A DNA stretch of 64,000 nt from Macrobrachium rosenbergii (taxonomy: Eukaryota > Arthropoda > Malacostraca > Decapoda > Palaemonidae): NCBI RefSeq assembly GCF_040412425.1, contig NC_089792.1, positions 21,182,289 to 21,246,288 on the forward strand, read 5' to 3'. Below the pieces are notes generated by a model. It searched no databases, had not been told where the DNA came from, and saw only the letters and a list, made by a program, of their open reading frames with translations. A program made the translations under genes and the position numbers. Shown one piece after another: positions 49,206 through 64,000 of this stretch (position 1 is its first letter; the number at the start of each line of letters is the position of its first letter).

Positions 49206-49953
49206 CGGGAAATAATTCGTGGCTAATAACCTGAGAAACAATTATCGTTTCCCCTTCCTGTGAAACACAGTACGTCGTCAGAGCTGACACGTTAGGCTTA
49301 GAGCATATTTTTTCCTATCTAATTTAACGGCTGAGGGATCGCACCTCGATTGTCCCGGATGAAATTCCTGTCGCAGTCCATAAATCAGAATAGGATCCGG
49401 ATTGTTGTTCGTAGTTGAATTTGAAGCCTCTTCAATTTTATGGATCTAGAATCGATGTAATATTGAAGGTTGCCAGCTACGAAAGACAGTTTTTTTTTAT
49501 TATATTTGTGAGTTTGTTACCAAGTAATTTTTAGTATATTCGTTGTGCATTTTCATTCGTCATTTTGGATATGCTCTTCACTACATTGTAGGACAATGCT
49601 TGGGTTAATATTTATATTAGTGTTTATTCATAATTAGAGGTTATTTATTTGAATAACAAGATCTTTGATTCGTGTCATAAAACCTAACCTTACCTTACTC
49701 AGTTTCACCTTCACAAATGAGGGAAGTAAGTTTGATTTACATGACCAATTTTGTCATATTTATCAGACCATCAAACATGATGGTATTATTTTTAAATGTA
49801 ACGGTGGAGATGCACAAGAACAAATTATCACATTTGCCAAATTATCACATTTGCCATATCAGGCGGGAGATGCTTAAGCACTTGTTAGGGAGCATAGATT
49901 TATTTATTTTTAGTTAATTGCAGGTTTGTTTGCTTCCTTTTGCAGCTAGTTAA

Positions 49954-49960
<7 letters not shown>
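49204..49960. other. Unassigned sequence
   Basis: Contains a small tandem repeat AAATTATCACATTTGCC (about 49824-49857, two units); otherwise nothing recognised. Confidence 0.5.
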
Positions 49961-50025
<65 letters not shown>

Positions 50026-50060
50026 ACTGTGTATATATATATATTATATACACACATGTA
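49961..50060. repeat. (TA)n microsatellite with TACTGTG interruption
   Basis: TA 49961-50020, TGTATACTGTG at 50021-50031, then short TA and CA runs. Confidence 0.95.
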
Positions 50061-50799
50061 TTCATTCATACATACATACATATAAAACAGTCAGACGTTT
50101 CTCCCACAATATGTTGGCACACTGCCACTTAGACCGTTGAGGAAATGGTCAGCATGTCGTGCAATATTGCTGGACAGAAAATGCTAACCCGTCTTTTGTA
50201 GGCCTCTTTTTCAATGGAGAATCGAGGAGAAGGCCTAAAAAGCAGAAATTAAGCTCGAATTCGCCACGTTATTAAGATTTGGGGAGGGGTAGGGCCAAAT
50301 TATTGAATGTTTCTCTGAGAGGTATTTTGTTGAATCCAGTAACCTATCAGTGACGAATGACAAACGCCCTGACCCTCGTTAGCTTTTAACTGCTCCATTT
50401 CCCGACGACAGTTTATACTGAATAACCAGATGGTTTTGGTGTCAGGTCATCAGACGAAACTTCATAAATGTAATCGGATGCAAGACAGTTGAACGTCACC
50501 GTAAGAAAATCTCACAGAGATAAGCGAAAAAATTAAAAAAATCCTTTTCATGATGTAACTGTCGCACGTTTTAAAGAAATAAAAAATAGTCCCTGGCAAA
50601 ATTAGTATAGAGTTTTTTAAAAAGCCAAACGCAGTCAACCCCAGACTTCCATATTTTTATGGCTTCTCAAAAACACATTAAGACAATATCCCGCTAAGAT
50701 TCTTTATGGGCAGCTTTTCCACGTCTCTCATAAAACATTCTGAACATCTTTGTATAAAATTCGGCAGAGGGAATGTTCTTCGGGCGGTCGTCTCTTTTG
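50061..50799. other. Unassigned sequence
   Basis: Nothing recognised. Confidence 0.5.
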
Positions 50800-51400
50800 C
50801 CTGGCCAATGAACTTTAAATAATCTTCCCCTCCCTTTTCCGTAATTGTTTGTTTTTATTTCTTCACTCACTCCATTTGCTGTTTCTATCCCCTCTTATTG
50901 CTCACTGATAACCGTAAATTTCATTATGCACACATGACTGCTTCCTTGAATTTTGCATAACCCTCATAAACTTTTTCCACCTCTATGTCTTTAACTTGAG
51001 CCCATTTTCACATTTGTAGCTTATTAGTTATACTTGCCCTAACTACAGTTATGATCATATTTCCAACCCTGACTCCAGTTAACACTTCTATTTGAGTCCA
51101 CCTACAGACACTCCTCTTCTCACCATTAACTCATCAACTCGCTCTTTCTTCTCCTTTGTACTAATGCATACTGTAACATATTATTTTACTCGCCATTTTC
51201 TCTTTCCCAAATATACATGCCACCGCTGTGTCACCCTGTCACGCTCTCCAAAGCTAGCCAATCATAAAGCTATGCTTTCCTGAGAACACTGCCCTGTGCT
51301 TTCCTTTCTCTCCATTCCCGAACAGTAAACGCATACTGCAACGGTGGTATTCCTGCCGTACTCAATTTTACATATACAATGCTTGGACCAACTCATTTGT
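50800..51400 (-). pseudogene. LINE fragment: endonuclease end and linker
   Basis: On the minus strand, about 50930-50990 reads VEKVYEGYAKFKEAVMCAQ, the linker pattern 'VY..Y..FKEAV...' of LINEs that pair an APE-type endonuclease with RT. SNKRG and EVSEEIKTN-like pieces after it match the 'RGNEWWNDEV' neighbourhood in degenerate form. Upstream (51060-51250) broken frames recall the endonuclease tail. It is probably from the same or a related LINE as 42.3-45.0 kb, but no RT is present here. Stops throughout. Confidence 0.5.
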
Positions 51401-52085
51401 AATATTTCACACGTCCCCAAAGCTTAACCCGTCCTCCGGCTCTAAATCTCTTAGCCAGCCCAGACACAGTTTGCTGTTTATATACTTCGTAACGTATGAC
51501 CTTTGCTTTGGTGGCTGCAAATTTCGTGATAAAGAATCGACGCTATTGTCAACGCCCACACGGCACCGTTGAGATACATTCCGCTGAAAGCAATTAAATG
51601 GTTTCAACCCTGGGCTTCTCGACTTCTTAAGACAAGCCAGTTCACAGAGTGTCGCAGGGAGGATTTGTACCTGAATTTTGTTTACCTGTCTTCACCTTCA
51701 ACTTCATGAAAGATTAAATGTGCACTCTATCATTTTATGTTATTAAAATGACTGAACCCTTGATTTTCTTCTTCTCATCGAAATGGTGGGTCGTTTTTCC
51801 TTCATTCATATTGTCATTCACTGTAAGTCTTTACGTCTTCCTAATTGTTGAAATCATGTTCTTTTAGTTCTTGTTATATTTACTTGTTATTTATACGACT
51901 GTTTTAATCTTACCTCATCCCTTCATTGAACGTTAGAGACGATCCTCATCAACAACAATAATACCAATAAGAAGGGTGATAATAGTCGCCATTTGATTTT
52001 CATGAACTTAACGCGTCCGTCACCCTTTGATTATGAAAGGGATGGAAACATCTGGCAGTAAAAATTCTTCAGTTTTTACTTTACT

Positions 52086-52089
<4 letters not shown>
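51401..52089. other. Unassigned sequence
   Basis: Nothing recognised; the 66-residue minus frame 51407-51607 has no domain. Confidence 0.45.
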
Positions 52090-52128
<39 letters not shown>

Positions 52129-52135
52129 GTTTTAT

Positions 52136-52177
<42 letters not shown>

Positions 52178-52181
52178 CTCT
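52090..52181. repeat. Two adjacent (TC)n tracts
   Basis: TC 52090-52124 and 52136-52181, separated by ACTTTTGTTTTAT. Confidence 0.95.
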
Positions 52182-52750
52182 TTCTATTATAATTCTTAAA
52201 AATTTATTAATCCTGGAGATGTTAGTTTGTATTTCGTTCTTCTTTTCCTGATTTGAGAGTGCCAATGATAGTTTAAAGGTATTCGGGACTTGGACTTTTG
52301 GTTTTTTATATCGACACTTTTATTTATTGTTATAAAGAGGACCTACCCCCTTATCATGAGCTTCCAAGAAATTTTACGTCTCCATGTGATGAAAAAACAA
52401 ATCAGTAATAAGATAATGGTAAAATAAGGTACATGAAATAGTAAAAGCAAGCATATGATTTTCTTCGATCAAAACAAATCATAAATAAATAATAAGAAAA
52501 ATATAAGCTCACTCCCTCTCCCCCCACATCCACATAAATACAAGTATAACTTTTGTACGATGACAAACTTCTCTCGTTGGTAGAAGTGGGAGGTATTTTC
52601 TTGATGAAGATGGCGTGGCTGACTTAGAAGTTTCCCTCAATTCCTGAAAAGAGCCCTCTCACAAATACGACTTTCGATATTACGTTTAGAACGTAGAACG
52701 AGCGCTTCCTTTGTCAAAAACATGTATATGATTAAAAGATAAAAATTGCA

Positions 52751-52752
<2 letters not shown>
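52182..52752. other. Unassigned sequence
   Basis: Nothing recognised. Confidence 0.5.

Positions 52753-52807
<55 letters not shown>
52753..52807. repeat. (GA)n microsatellite
   Basis: About 55 bases of perfect GA. Confidence 0.97.
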
Positions 52808-53775
<968 letters not shown>

Positions 53776-54184
53776 TATATATGTTACAGTAAATATGTGA
53801 AATCAGGGATTTCACGAAATCCGTAGGGAATTTGTGAAATGACCAATTCGCCTAGAAACATTTGATCCCCGAGGGCTTGTACTAAACACGGCGAAACACT
53901 GATTCATCTACACTTTCGCCGTGTTTAGTACTAGTCCCTGGGGGTCAAATGTGTTTCGCCGTGTTTAGTACTAGCCCCTGAGGGATCAAATGTACTTAAG
54001 GACATTTGACCTCCCAGGGGTTAGTACTAAACACGGAGAAACAGTGCAGATGGATCAATGCTTCGCCGTATTTAGTACTAGCCCCTTGGGGATCAAATAT
54101 TCCTAAGACAGTTGCCCATTTCACAAATTCCCTAGGGATTTCGTGAAGTCCCTGATTTCACATATTTGCTGCAACGTATGTACT
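53776..54184. mobile_element. Nested foldback (MITE-like) element, about 400 bp
   Basis: Left arm (about 53776-53952) and right arm (about 54001-54184) are reverse complements over most of their length. Ends: ATATGTGAAATCAGGGAT / TCCCTGATTTCACATAT; next TAGGGAATTTGTGAAATG / CATTTCACAAATTCCCTA. Within the arms a 39-base unit built on TTCGCCGTGTTTAGTACTAG and CCCTGGGGATCAAATGT occurs five times: minus at 53859-53897, plus at 53914-53952, plus at 53954-53993, minus at 54002-54041, plus at 54061-54100. The loop is one such unit, a direct copy of its neighbour. TA dinucleotides flank both ends, compatible with a Tc1/mariner-type TA target, but this is not proven. No coding. Confidence 0.93.
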
Positions 54185-55069
54185 ATTTACAATCTTCGTG
54201 GTCAGGTGGGCTGACGTACTCGTTCTAATATACCGAACGTCTGTTCGAATGCTGCTGCGGACGTCAGAATTTCTTCAGTTGGAACTTCGCTCAAATCTTA
54301 GACTTCGCAGTAACAAGTGTATCCAAAATTGTAAATAACTTGAGAATTTAAGAGGGCATAGTGCTATTACTATTGCGTATATGTACAGAGCATGTTTCAA
54401 TTTAATGTTTACTGAATGTTAGTAAATGTATATAGAAAGTAAGTTGAAGAAAATCATCCTCTATTGCCCTGATGGTTTAAATAAACCAATTATCAGTATA
54501 ATAAATTAGATTATTATTAGTTATGTGCATCGTAGTGTTGCTATACCGTCAGAAAGTAAGGTAATCTAATTTGTTATGGAATTTCTAATATCAATAGCAA
54601 TGAACTATACATCTGGAAAAGTTTTTTATGACAGGAATGCATTATACAAAAAACATTAGATATTTCTTACAGTATTTTTAGAAAATATTTAAAGCTAAGC
54701 TTAGAATTTTTTTATTTGGACTAACTCCAGCTCATCATTTTGACATTTTTTGTTATTATGCTTTACGATCTCATAACTGTGAACCAAGAGAAGCTAACTA
54801 ACTTTGCACAGACCGACGAAAGAAATATTCGATAAGTAAGTGCCCAGTAGAGAATTATAAACGTTTTTTCACGTTTTTCATATAAATTTAAGCGTATTTC
54901 CGGGCACAAATGGCGTTCATTCTGTAAATCATTGGGAAGGCAATCTATCATAGTTTTGCGTTTCGAGAAAATATTTGTATATCACTATATTTTGTTTGTT
55001 TTTCTTGCAGTACGATTTAGAAATTTTGTGTTTAACTAATGCAACTCGTCATTTGCTTTTGAGATATAC
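54185..55069. other. Unassigned sequence
   Basis: Nothing recognised. Confidence 0.5.
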
Positions 55070-55167
55070 TGAGACTAATTTCACCTTTTCAGCTTGAAAA
55101 GACACCAAAACGATAATCTGAGACTAATTTCACCTTTTCAGCTTGAAAAGACACCAAAACGATAATC
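55070..55167 (+). repeat. Perfect 49-bp tandem duplication
   Basis: Two identical units starting TGAGACTAATTTCACC at 55070 and 55119. Each holds a small palindrome CTTTTCAGCTTGAAAAG. Confidence 0.97.
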
Positions 55168-55372
55168 CTAGCATGAAACTGACTTCACACAGACCTCAAA
55201 CAGAATTATCACCAAGCAGAAGTACGGTCAGTGAGAGATAGGCACACTGCTGTTTGGGGTCACATGCCGAAAAATATATGGACACATATTGCGTTTCAGT
55301 CAGAAGGACACAGCATGGAATTAATTTTGTTTGCATATAGACTTGGCATTCTACTGTTATTTGTATTATATT

Positions 55373-55375
<3 letters not shown>
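55168..55375. other. Unassigned sequence
   Basis: Nothing recognised. Confidence 0.5.
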
Positions 55376-55437
<62 letters not shown>

Positions 55438-55460
55438 TGTATATATATATATATATATAT

Positions 55461-55498
<38 letters not shown>

Positions 55499-55516
55499 AG
55501 AGAGAGAGAGAAAGAG
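55376..55516. repeat. (TA)n with TACTGTA interruption, then (GA)n
   Basis: TA 55376-55434, TACTGTA 55435-55441, TA to 55496, GA to 55516. Confidence 0.97.
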
Positions 55517-55742
55517 AGTGAGTGAGAGTGATAGTGTCTGTGTATATGTGTTATGGTGTTCTATAAGACCTTGAAAAATAAAGAGGATACATCCACAGCC
55601 TTCTTACTTTTGCCTGCCCTAGAGAATCAGTCTCTAACAGTAAATATCCGTGTGAATCCCACGTCCCACAACTTACTATCCCTAGCCCTCGGATCTTAAA
55701 GACTTTGAGACTTTTAGAGCAACTTTGAGCAAAATGTTTGAG

Positions 55743-55746
<4 letters not shown>
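55517..55746. other. Unassigned sequence
   Basis: Nothing recognised. Confidence 0.5.
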
Positions 55747-55825
<79 letters not shown>

Positions 55826-55950
55826 GTGATAACGATGAAAAGTCAGGCATATTTTATGCATTCATATTTTGGTAACATTTTTGTATTTTGCTTGCCATTT
55901 TTGTGCAGCATCCCAAGATTTTTGAGCATTATTAACCCCCAGATTATTAA

Positions 55951-56003
<53 letters not shown>

Positions 56004-56008
56004 TCTCT
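55747..56008. repeat. Two (CT)n tracts
   Basis: CT at 55747-55823 and 55955-56008 with 131 bases of unique spacer. Ser/Leu-rich frames here are artefacts. Confidence 0.95.
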
Positions 56009-56490
56009 GTTTCGTGTGCTTTGTGTACGTGTAAGATAAAGAATGGTGGATATAGTTATATTTCTTTTCTGAAGCTATCTTATTTATGTATATCCTTAAA
56101 ATCTCAAACCTAATGTAGTTTTTCAAAATTAAAATGAAGATAGTTATATTATTAAGATATGGTAAACTGAATTGTAGATTCGCTAAGGAAAATAAGAATT
56201 ACTTTTGACGATTAGCTTTACTGTAAGAGGTCAAAGAATTTTGCTTCTGTTTTTCCTTTTTAAATTTTCGTAGACGAGTCGCTCTTCCAAAAATGAAGAC
56301 TAAACGTGTTCATTCTCTTTGCTCTTGGGTGGAAGCCTTTCTTTCTTTTAAAAGAATGTTGGTCCGAAGATTTGGCAAGAACTCCTTAGCGCAAGGATGG
56401 ACGGGAAGAAGTGATCGAGAGACGTTACTTTTTCCGGCATTCTGGTGGTTTTTGCTTCCGGTGAACGAACTGGCGGGACAAGGTTCCCCT
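56009..56490. other. Unassigned sequence
   Basis: No repeat recognised; the 67-residue plus frame 56293-56496 ends at the hairpin repeat. Confidence 0.45.
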
Positions 56491-56826
56491 TTTTAGTTTT
56501 CTGTAGAAGAAAACTATTGAGATGGCTATTTTTCTGTCCGTCCGCACTTTTTCTGTCCGCCCTCAGGTTTTAAAAAACTACTGAGGCTAGAGGGCTGCAA
56601 ACTGGTACGTTAATCATCCGCCCTCCAATCATCAAACATACCAAATTGCATCCCTCTAGCCTCAGTAGTTTTTATTTTATTTAAGGTTAAAAGTAGTCAT
56701 GATCGTACGTCTGGCACCGCTATATGGGCCAACAACACAGGCCACCACCGGGCTGTGGTTAAAGTTTCATGGGGCGTGGCTGGGATTTTCATACAGCATT
56801 ATACGCTGTACATTTTTTACTTGTTT
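56491..56826 (+). repeat. Multi-hairpin dispersed repeat, copy D (short subtype, H4 deleted)
   Basis: H1: AGTTTTCTGTAGAAGAAAACT (about 56495-56515). H2: left arm about 56573-56614, right arm 56630-56674, nearly perfect, outer stem CTACTGAGG / CCTCAGTAG. H3 is absent (CATTATACGCTGTAC continuous). H4 is deleted: GCTGTAC runs straight into ATTTTTTACTTGTTT. A small insertion follows GCTATATGGGCCAACAACA in the middle. No flanking duplication. Confidence 0.92.
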
Positions 56827-56904
56827 ATGTTTAAATTCAGTATTTTTTTTTTAATTAGACAGTAAAATCTTGGGAAATTACACTTTCTGACAGCTTTACA
56901 GCAC

Positions 56905-58312
<1,408 letters not shown>

Positions 58313-58357
58313 TCAAATAATAATAATAATAATATAATAATAATAATAATAATAATA

Positions 58358-58404
<47 letters not shown>
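58313..58404. repeat. (AAT)n microsatellite
   Basis: AAT with two ATATAAT phase shifts. Confidence 0.95.
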
Positions 58405-59500
<1,096 letters not shown>

Positions 59501-59773
59501 ATGTATATATGTATGGAAATATACATAGAAAGTTTCATGTGAATATTTATTGTTTTCTGCTGCATGTCAGACCCACGTCTAACATCGTAATTCATTCCTT
59601 TTACCCTAAAACTGTGTTATAATTTTCTTGGTAACTTTCTTGGTAAAGTTATCGATGCCGATCACGTACTTGTCAGTTCCCCTGAGGCTTTAAAGTGCTA
59701 AGCTATGTACCACTCACTGCGTTAGCTTTTTTCTGACTGTCTTTAGTCTAGATATGTGCCTTACATCTGGATC

Positions 59774-59774
<1 letters not shown>
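59501..59774. other. Unassigned sequence
   Basis: Nothing recognised. Confidence 0.5.

Positions 59775-59818
<44 letters not shown>
59775..59818. repeat. (AAT)n microsatellite
   Basis: About 14 perfect AAT units. Confidence 0.97.
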
Positions 59819-59821
<3 letters not shown>

Positions 59822-61555
59822 CCCCTTCTGCGTTAATTAAATTATAGGTCAAAGAGGTCCAAAATGAGTAATGAGATTCACCACTTTTTCGGCTTAACTC
59901 TGCAAGTACTGTGTTATTTCTGTTTCAGCTGGGATTGATGATTATCTTAATGATTTAGTGAAATACAATTAGTACTGTAGCGCTTTTTCATGTGATGCGT
60001 TTTTCAGAATGAAAGACGCCAAAGAACTGTCCAGCCAATCTTGATTCATACTGCATCCTTAGATGAAATGGAAAGAGCATTAGTATGTTTCAGGTCAACG
60101 TTTGATTCTTTATCGGTCAGTTGATTCACTGATAAACAATAGAAGAATGTGTCGGCATTTTCAAGTCTGGTCAGTCAAGAGTGCTAGCGTTTCGTTGTTT
60201 TGGCAAAGATCATTCATTTAGACTATGATGCTCTGATAGGCAGCAGAAAGTTTGATGAGATTTTTTTTTTTTCAGTTTTGGGAAAGACAAAGTCAAATCA
60301 AAAGTATTTTTTTATTTTTTATTACAGGTAATTATCTTCCAAGTGTAGCTCTGTTGCCAGTACTACATTTAAATATTTCCCAATGCGAGACATCTGTTAA
60401 TCAAAACAGTACGAAATGTAAAACTTACATATTTTTCTATTATTAGAAACTCCTTAAAAGGTAAAATCAAATACTCTGTGTTGATAATCATGAATATTGG
60501 AGCTTGGGAGACGGATTGCTTGACAAATAAAATAATGGACTTGATACAGCTCTTCTTTATCGCACGACTCAATACGTCCGAAATTGTCTTATTCCTTCCG
60601 GCAGCCAATCTTTACAACTGGAAGCCTGTAAGATCAATAAATGGGTTGTCTATGATTATTGAAAAATGAAACAAAATCTAATATTGCTCGTGGAGCCTCT
60701 TCATTCACGTTATAAGTATCATGATTCTTGCGAAAGGATTTTTATTAATCGAAAGTATCTCTCTGCGATAGTGGAAAAGTTCATCACCTTCTCTCCATTC
60801 TGCAATATTCAAGAGTAAAAAACTCATAATTTTCAAAAACTGCCCGGATCCATATTCCGTAATATTTGAAATGAAACTATCTTAGCCACGAAAGTATACG
60901 AACAAATATTCTTTTAAGCTGAGCGCTCAAATGTTGAAAATGCTTTTGTCTGTAAATGAAACGAATGGTATTTTTTTATATATTTAAAGACTAAATATCT
61001 TTACCTTGAATTGCCCTGGAAAATGTTAATTAATATATAATTTTGTGTGCAAAAGTTATTTCCTTAGATAATATTTCAACACTGAAGAGGCGGGCGATTG
61101 CGTTATATCCTGTTAGTATTCTGTCCCCATTGGTTTTGACATATCAGATTAAAATGACATAAGACAATTAGAATGCTTGTCACGTTGTCCTTTAAATAAA
61201 CCAAATAATTTAACCAACATTTTTATTCTAAAGAGGTTGCCAGTAGATTTCAAAATCAGAAATGGTTTGTTGCATTTGGATATTTCAAACTTCCCTTAAA
61301 TCATCATCATGTTGTTAATTTTCATCTCTTTTTACGATGCCATTACTATATAACCAAGGCATAATTCACGAATCTTCTTTAGTTTGTTATGAAAAGCTGA
61401 CAAACCTGATTTTGTTTTCAAGAAAAGAATTATTTTAGGCAAATTTTTGGCTGCTTTATCACAGATTTTCGGAATTTACCACTATTTCAAATTTAGTTAA
61501 AGGTTGACTCCATACGTGGCTTAATCCAAATCTGCCTATCTATCTATATATACAT
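59819..61555. other. Unassigned sequence
   Basis: No gene recognised; overlapping 60-79-residue frames on both strands at 60252-60669 have no domain. Confidence 0.45.
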
Positions 61556-61721
<166 letters not shown>

Positions 61722-61892
61722 CATGTGGGTGTTTGTTTAAGTGTTTTGTAGATATATTTATAAACACTGTACATAAATTATGTTTTCTAGATCTTTCAAG
61801 AGTGCTTTCTTATTTTCTAAAATGGTTACAATAGATCTTCTTTTATGTTGCATTTGGAGTTTCTGCGAATAGTTTTTTATGTCTGTCCTAGC

Positions 61893-62183
61893 TCATTTTG
61901 TCTGCACCATTAATTTTTTTAGTATTATTTCCCTTTGCGGTCTTCTTGTATATGTCTTTTCAAGATCCACGGTAAGAATAAAATTAATAATGTGTTTTTC
62001 ATGCATGTTTCTTTTGCCATTCATCTGGGGAAGTAAATATGTTTTTTTACATCTCTTAGTTTTGTCTGTGTTTTTATTAATCACGTCTTTTGCTCTACTG
62101 TTTGTGTTATGTTCCTTGTGTTTGAAAAATTTTGTATTTTCCGCATTGTTTCTGATCATCCACCGTGAAATTCTATTCAGCAA
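61893..62183 (-). pseudogene. Possible LINE reverse-transcriptase palm fragment
   Basis: The 96-residue minus frame contains TDKTKRCKK...QMNGKRNMHEKH, then FILTVDLEKTYTRRPQREII. This resembles RT block 3 of LINEs ('Q..EK..E..K......FIDLEKAYDRVPRE.I'), with the first catalytic Asp (VDLEK) in place. No flanking GFRP or YxDD blocks were recognised, and the Lys/Asn-rich composition weakens the case. If real, it is a short internal fragment of a decayed LINE. Confidence 0.4.
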
Positions 62184-63526
62184 ACAGCTAGGAAACCTAC
62201 CATTATTTAATTAAAATACTATTTTAAGTAGTAAAAGAAATCTGTTAAATGTGCCCTAATGAGTAAAAAATATTGACCAAAAAAGAACGTTGATTCTCAT
62301 AAGGAAACAATTTAGCGAATTGCCACTGGAAGCAGAGAGACTTTCTGGTGAGTGTATCATTAATATTAATGCTGTGTGCTAAATTCCTCATTAGTTTTCA
62401 ATTCTACTTGGAAATCAGCATTCAGAAAAAATGGCAAGGCATTTGTGTTTAAGTGTTGGCTGTTCATTATGACAATATTCAGGAGGAGGGCAAAAGGGGA
62501 AGACGGGAGAGGGGGAACACTATATAATTATTTTGTATGAAATTATTTTTCTATCAGGTCTGATACTGAAATTATTCCTAATGATTATTTATGAAAGAGA
62601 CAGACAGGGAGACGTAGAGACAGAGACATAGAGAAGGGAATGGGTGGGGGAGTAATAACATGTAGTTAATTTCTTTGGATGAAATTGTTTTTATTAATTC
62701 ATTTCTACTTAGGAGGTAATGTATAGCCATTAGAAGTTCGAGTTGCAATTACATCAGTTGACAAGGGTTAGATTTATCAGTGTATAAGGTAATTTTATAA
62801 TAGTGCAAATTTTATTTTTTTCTTGGAAGGAAATTGGAGTCGGTGTTGTTTCGTTTTGAATGTTGTCAGACTATTCCAGTGGGGAAGTACAGTTACTTTT
62901 AAGTTACTTTCTATATGCGGGTAATGTGCAATCACTTATGCAAATATATACTGGAGATTTGAATACTTATGGAACTTCAAAAATAAGAAGTTTCTTTTCT
63001 TAATTATTTTTCCATAGACATTTCCATGCCGTTATCCTTATTTTGAAAAGGAGGTGTAATTAACTTTTAATTTATATTAAAATATATTTTTCTGGTGAAA
63101 GATTCCGACGCTTTGGGGCGCGAGGGATTTGAAATCTTTATGTTGACCTCTATTGTGTAAAAGGTCACCCAGAACAACCCAAGAGGCCATTGTTTTGACC
63201 AGCAGCCTCGTGTAGAATAAACTGCCATTTGGAAATGAAACGGCTGCCAAAAGATATGGATAAATTAGATGTGGATGTGTCATTAAACCATTAAGAAAGT
63301 TGTAAAATAGTTCAGAAACAAGTAATAAATATCATAGATGATACGAGGAACAAGATCAGGATTTTTTCAAGAAGGATTTCGTCTCTTTCTTAGAGATGAG
63401 AGTAGATGAAAAGACACAATGGAACAATTATTTTTTGATGACAGGTTCACATTCTGAACAAAGAATTCCAGTTTATTCTGTTGTGAAGAATATGTAAGGA
63501 ACATGAAAATTATAAATGATACATCT
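62184..63526. other. Unassigned sequence
   Basis: Nothing recognised; A/G-rich patch at 62595-62650. Confidence 0.5.
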
Positions 63527-63906
63527 TTTTTAGTTTTCTGAAACGAAAACTATTGTGCCGGCTTTGTCTGTCCGTCCGCACGTTTTCTGTCCGCCCTCAG
63601 ATCTTAAAAACTGCTGAGGCTAGAGGGCTGCAAATTGGTATGTTGATTATCCACCCTCCAATCATCTAACATTACCAAGTTGCAGCCCTCTAGCCTCTGT
63701 AGTTTTTATTTTATGTAAGGTTAAAGTTACCCATATTCGTGCTTCTGGCAACTATATAGGCCAGACCACCACCGGGCCGTGGTTAAAGTTTCATGGGGCG
63801 CGGCTCATACAGCATTACACCGAGACCACCGAAAGATAGATCTTGTTTTCGGTGGCCTTGATTTTACGCTGTACATAAAACTCGATTGAGCATTTTTTAT
63901 TTATTT
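63527..63906 (+). repeat. Multi-hairpin dispersed repeat, copy E (long subtype, H4 deleted)
   Basis: H1: AGTTTTCTGAAACGAAAACT (about 63532-63551). H2: left arm about 63606-63647, right arm 63661-63707, strong, with a mismatch in the outer stem (CTGCTGAGG / CCTCTGTAG). H3 present: CCACCGAAAG...TTTTCGGTGG (about 63827-63854), a perfect 9-10 bp stem. H4 is missing: CTCGATTGAGCATTTTTT lacks the GCCGAAGAAACTTCGGC insert. No flanking duplication. Confidence 0.92.
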
Positions 63907-64000
63907 TATTTGTGCTCAGTAAAAATAACGGGGCAAACTTTAAATGTATATAGGTGTGGTGTATGTATGTATGTATGTTTGTGGCTGTTTATATATACCT
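63907..64000. other. Unassigned end of window
   Basis: A short (TATG)n run near 63962-63976; nothing else. Confidence 0.5.

Overview
This is non-coding, AT-rich eukaryotic DNA from an animal, most likely a decapod crustacean (shrimp, prawn, crayfish or crab). That assignment is an inference. It rests on the extreme density of long (TA)n, (GA/TC)n, (TAA)n and compound microsatellites, and on repeat types typical of decapod genomes: tRNA-derived SINEs, several decayed LINE lineages, and a Penelope-like element with GIY-YIG remnants. I see no convincing host gene, no rRNA, no functional tRNA, no operon and no CRISPR array. Nearly all long open frames are read-through of TA, TC, GA or TAA repeats. 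The window could be intergenic or lie in a very large intron.

Layout. 1-212 is the 3' end of a LINE whose sister copy ends near 23.67 kb. 4.70-5.01 kb (minus) and 9.16-9.48 kb (plus) are two copies of one tRNA-derived SINE, each with a clear target-site duplication. 9.67-10.03 kb is the first of five copies of a dispersed multi-hairpin repeat (others at 16.40, 43.81, 56.49 and 63.53 kb). 11.1-11.6 kb is a LINE reverse-transcriptase C-terminal remnant. 12.1-12.3 and 20.2-20.4 kb hold TA tracts bracketed by unique inverted repeats. 19.0-19.4 kb is a SINE-like insertion with a 22-bp target duplication. 21.73-23.67 kb is a jockey/CR1-type LINE, disrupted by a roughly 350-bp insertion. 26.7-27.4 kb is a purine-rich degenerate minisatellite. 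27.58-29.69 kb is an old tandem duplication of roughly 0.9-1.2 kb. 32.96-34.08 kb is a truncated Penelope-like element inside inverted terminal repeats. 38.83-39.33 and 53.78-54.18 kb are large foldback (MITE-like) elements. 40.11-40.6 kb is a tandem duplication with microsatellites inside it. 42.32-44.99 kb is a nearly complete but heavily decayed LINE on the minus strand, interrupted by hairpin-repeat copy C. 50.8-51.4 and 61.9-62.2 kb are further LINE fragments.

The genes do not work together in any system, because everything recognisable is mobile-element debris. The most interesting item is the five-copy multi-hairpin family. Each full copy holds up to four separable hairpins. Hairpins H3 and H4 are gained or lost cleanly between copies, one copy has a paired substitution that keeps the main stem intact, and no target duplication is visible. 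Next are the Penelope-like element with inverted, possibly ribozyme-bearing ends and the roughly 400-bp nested foldback at 53.8 kb.
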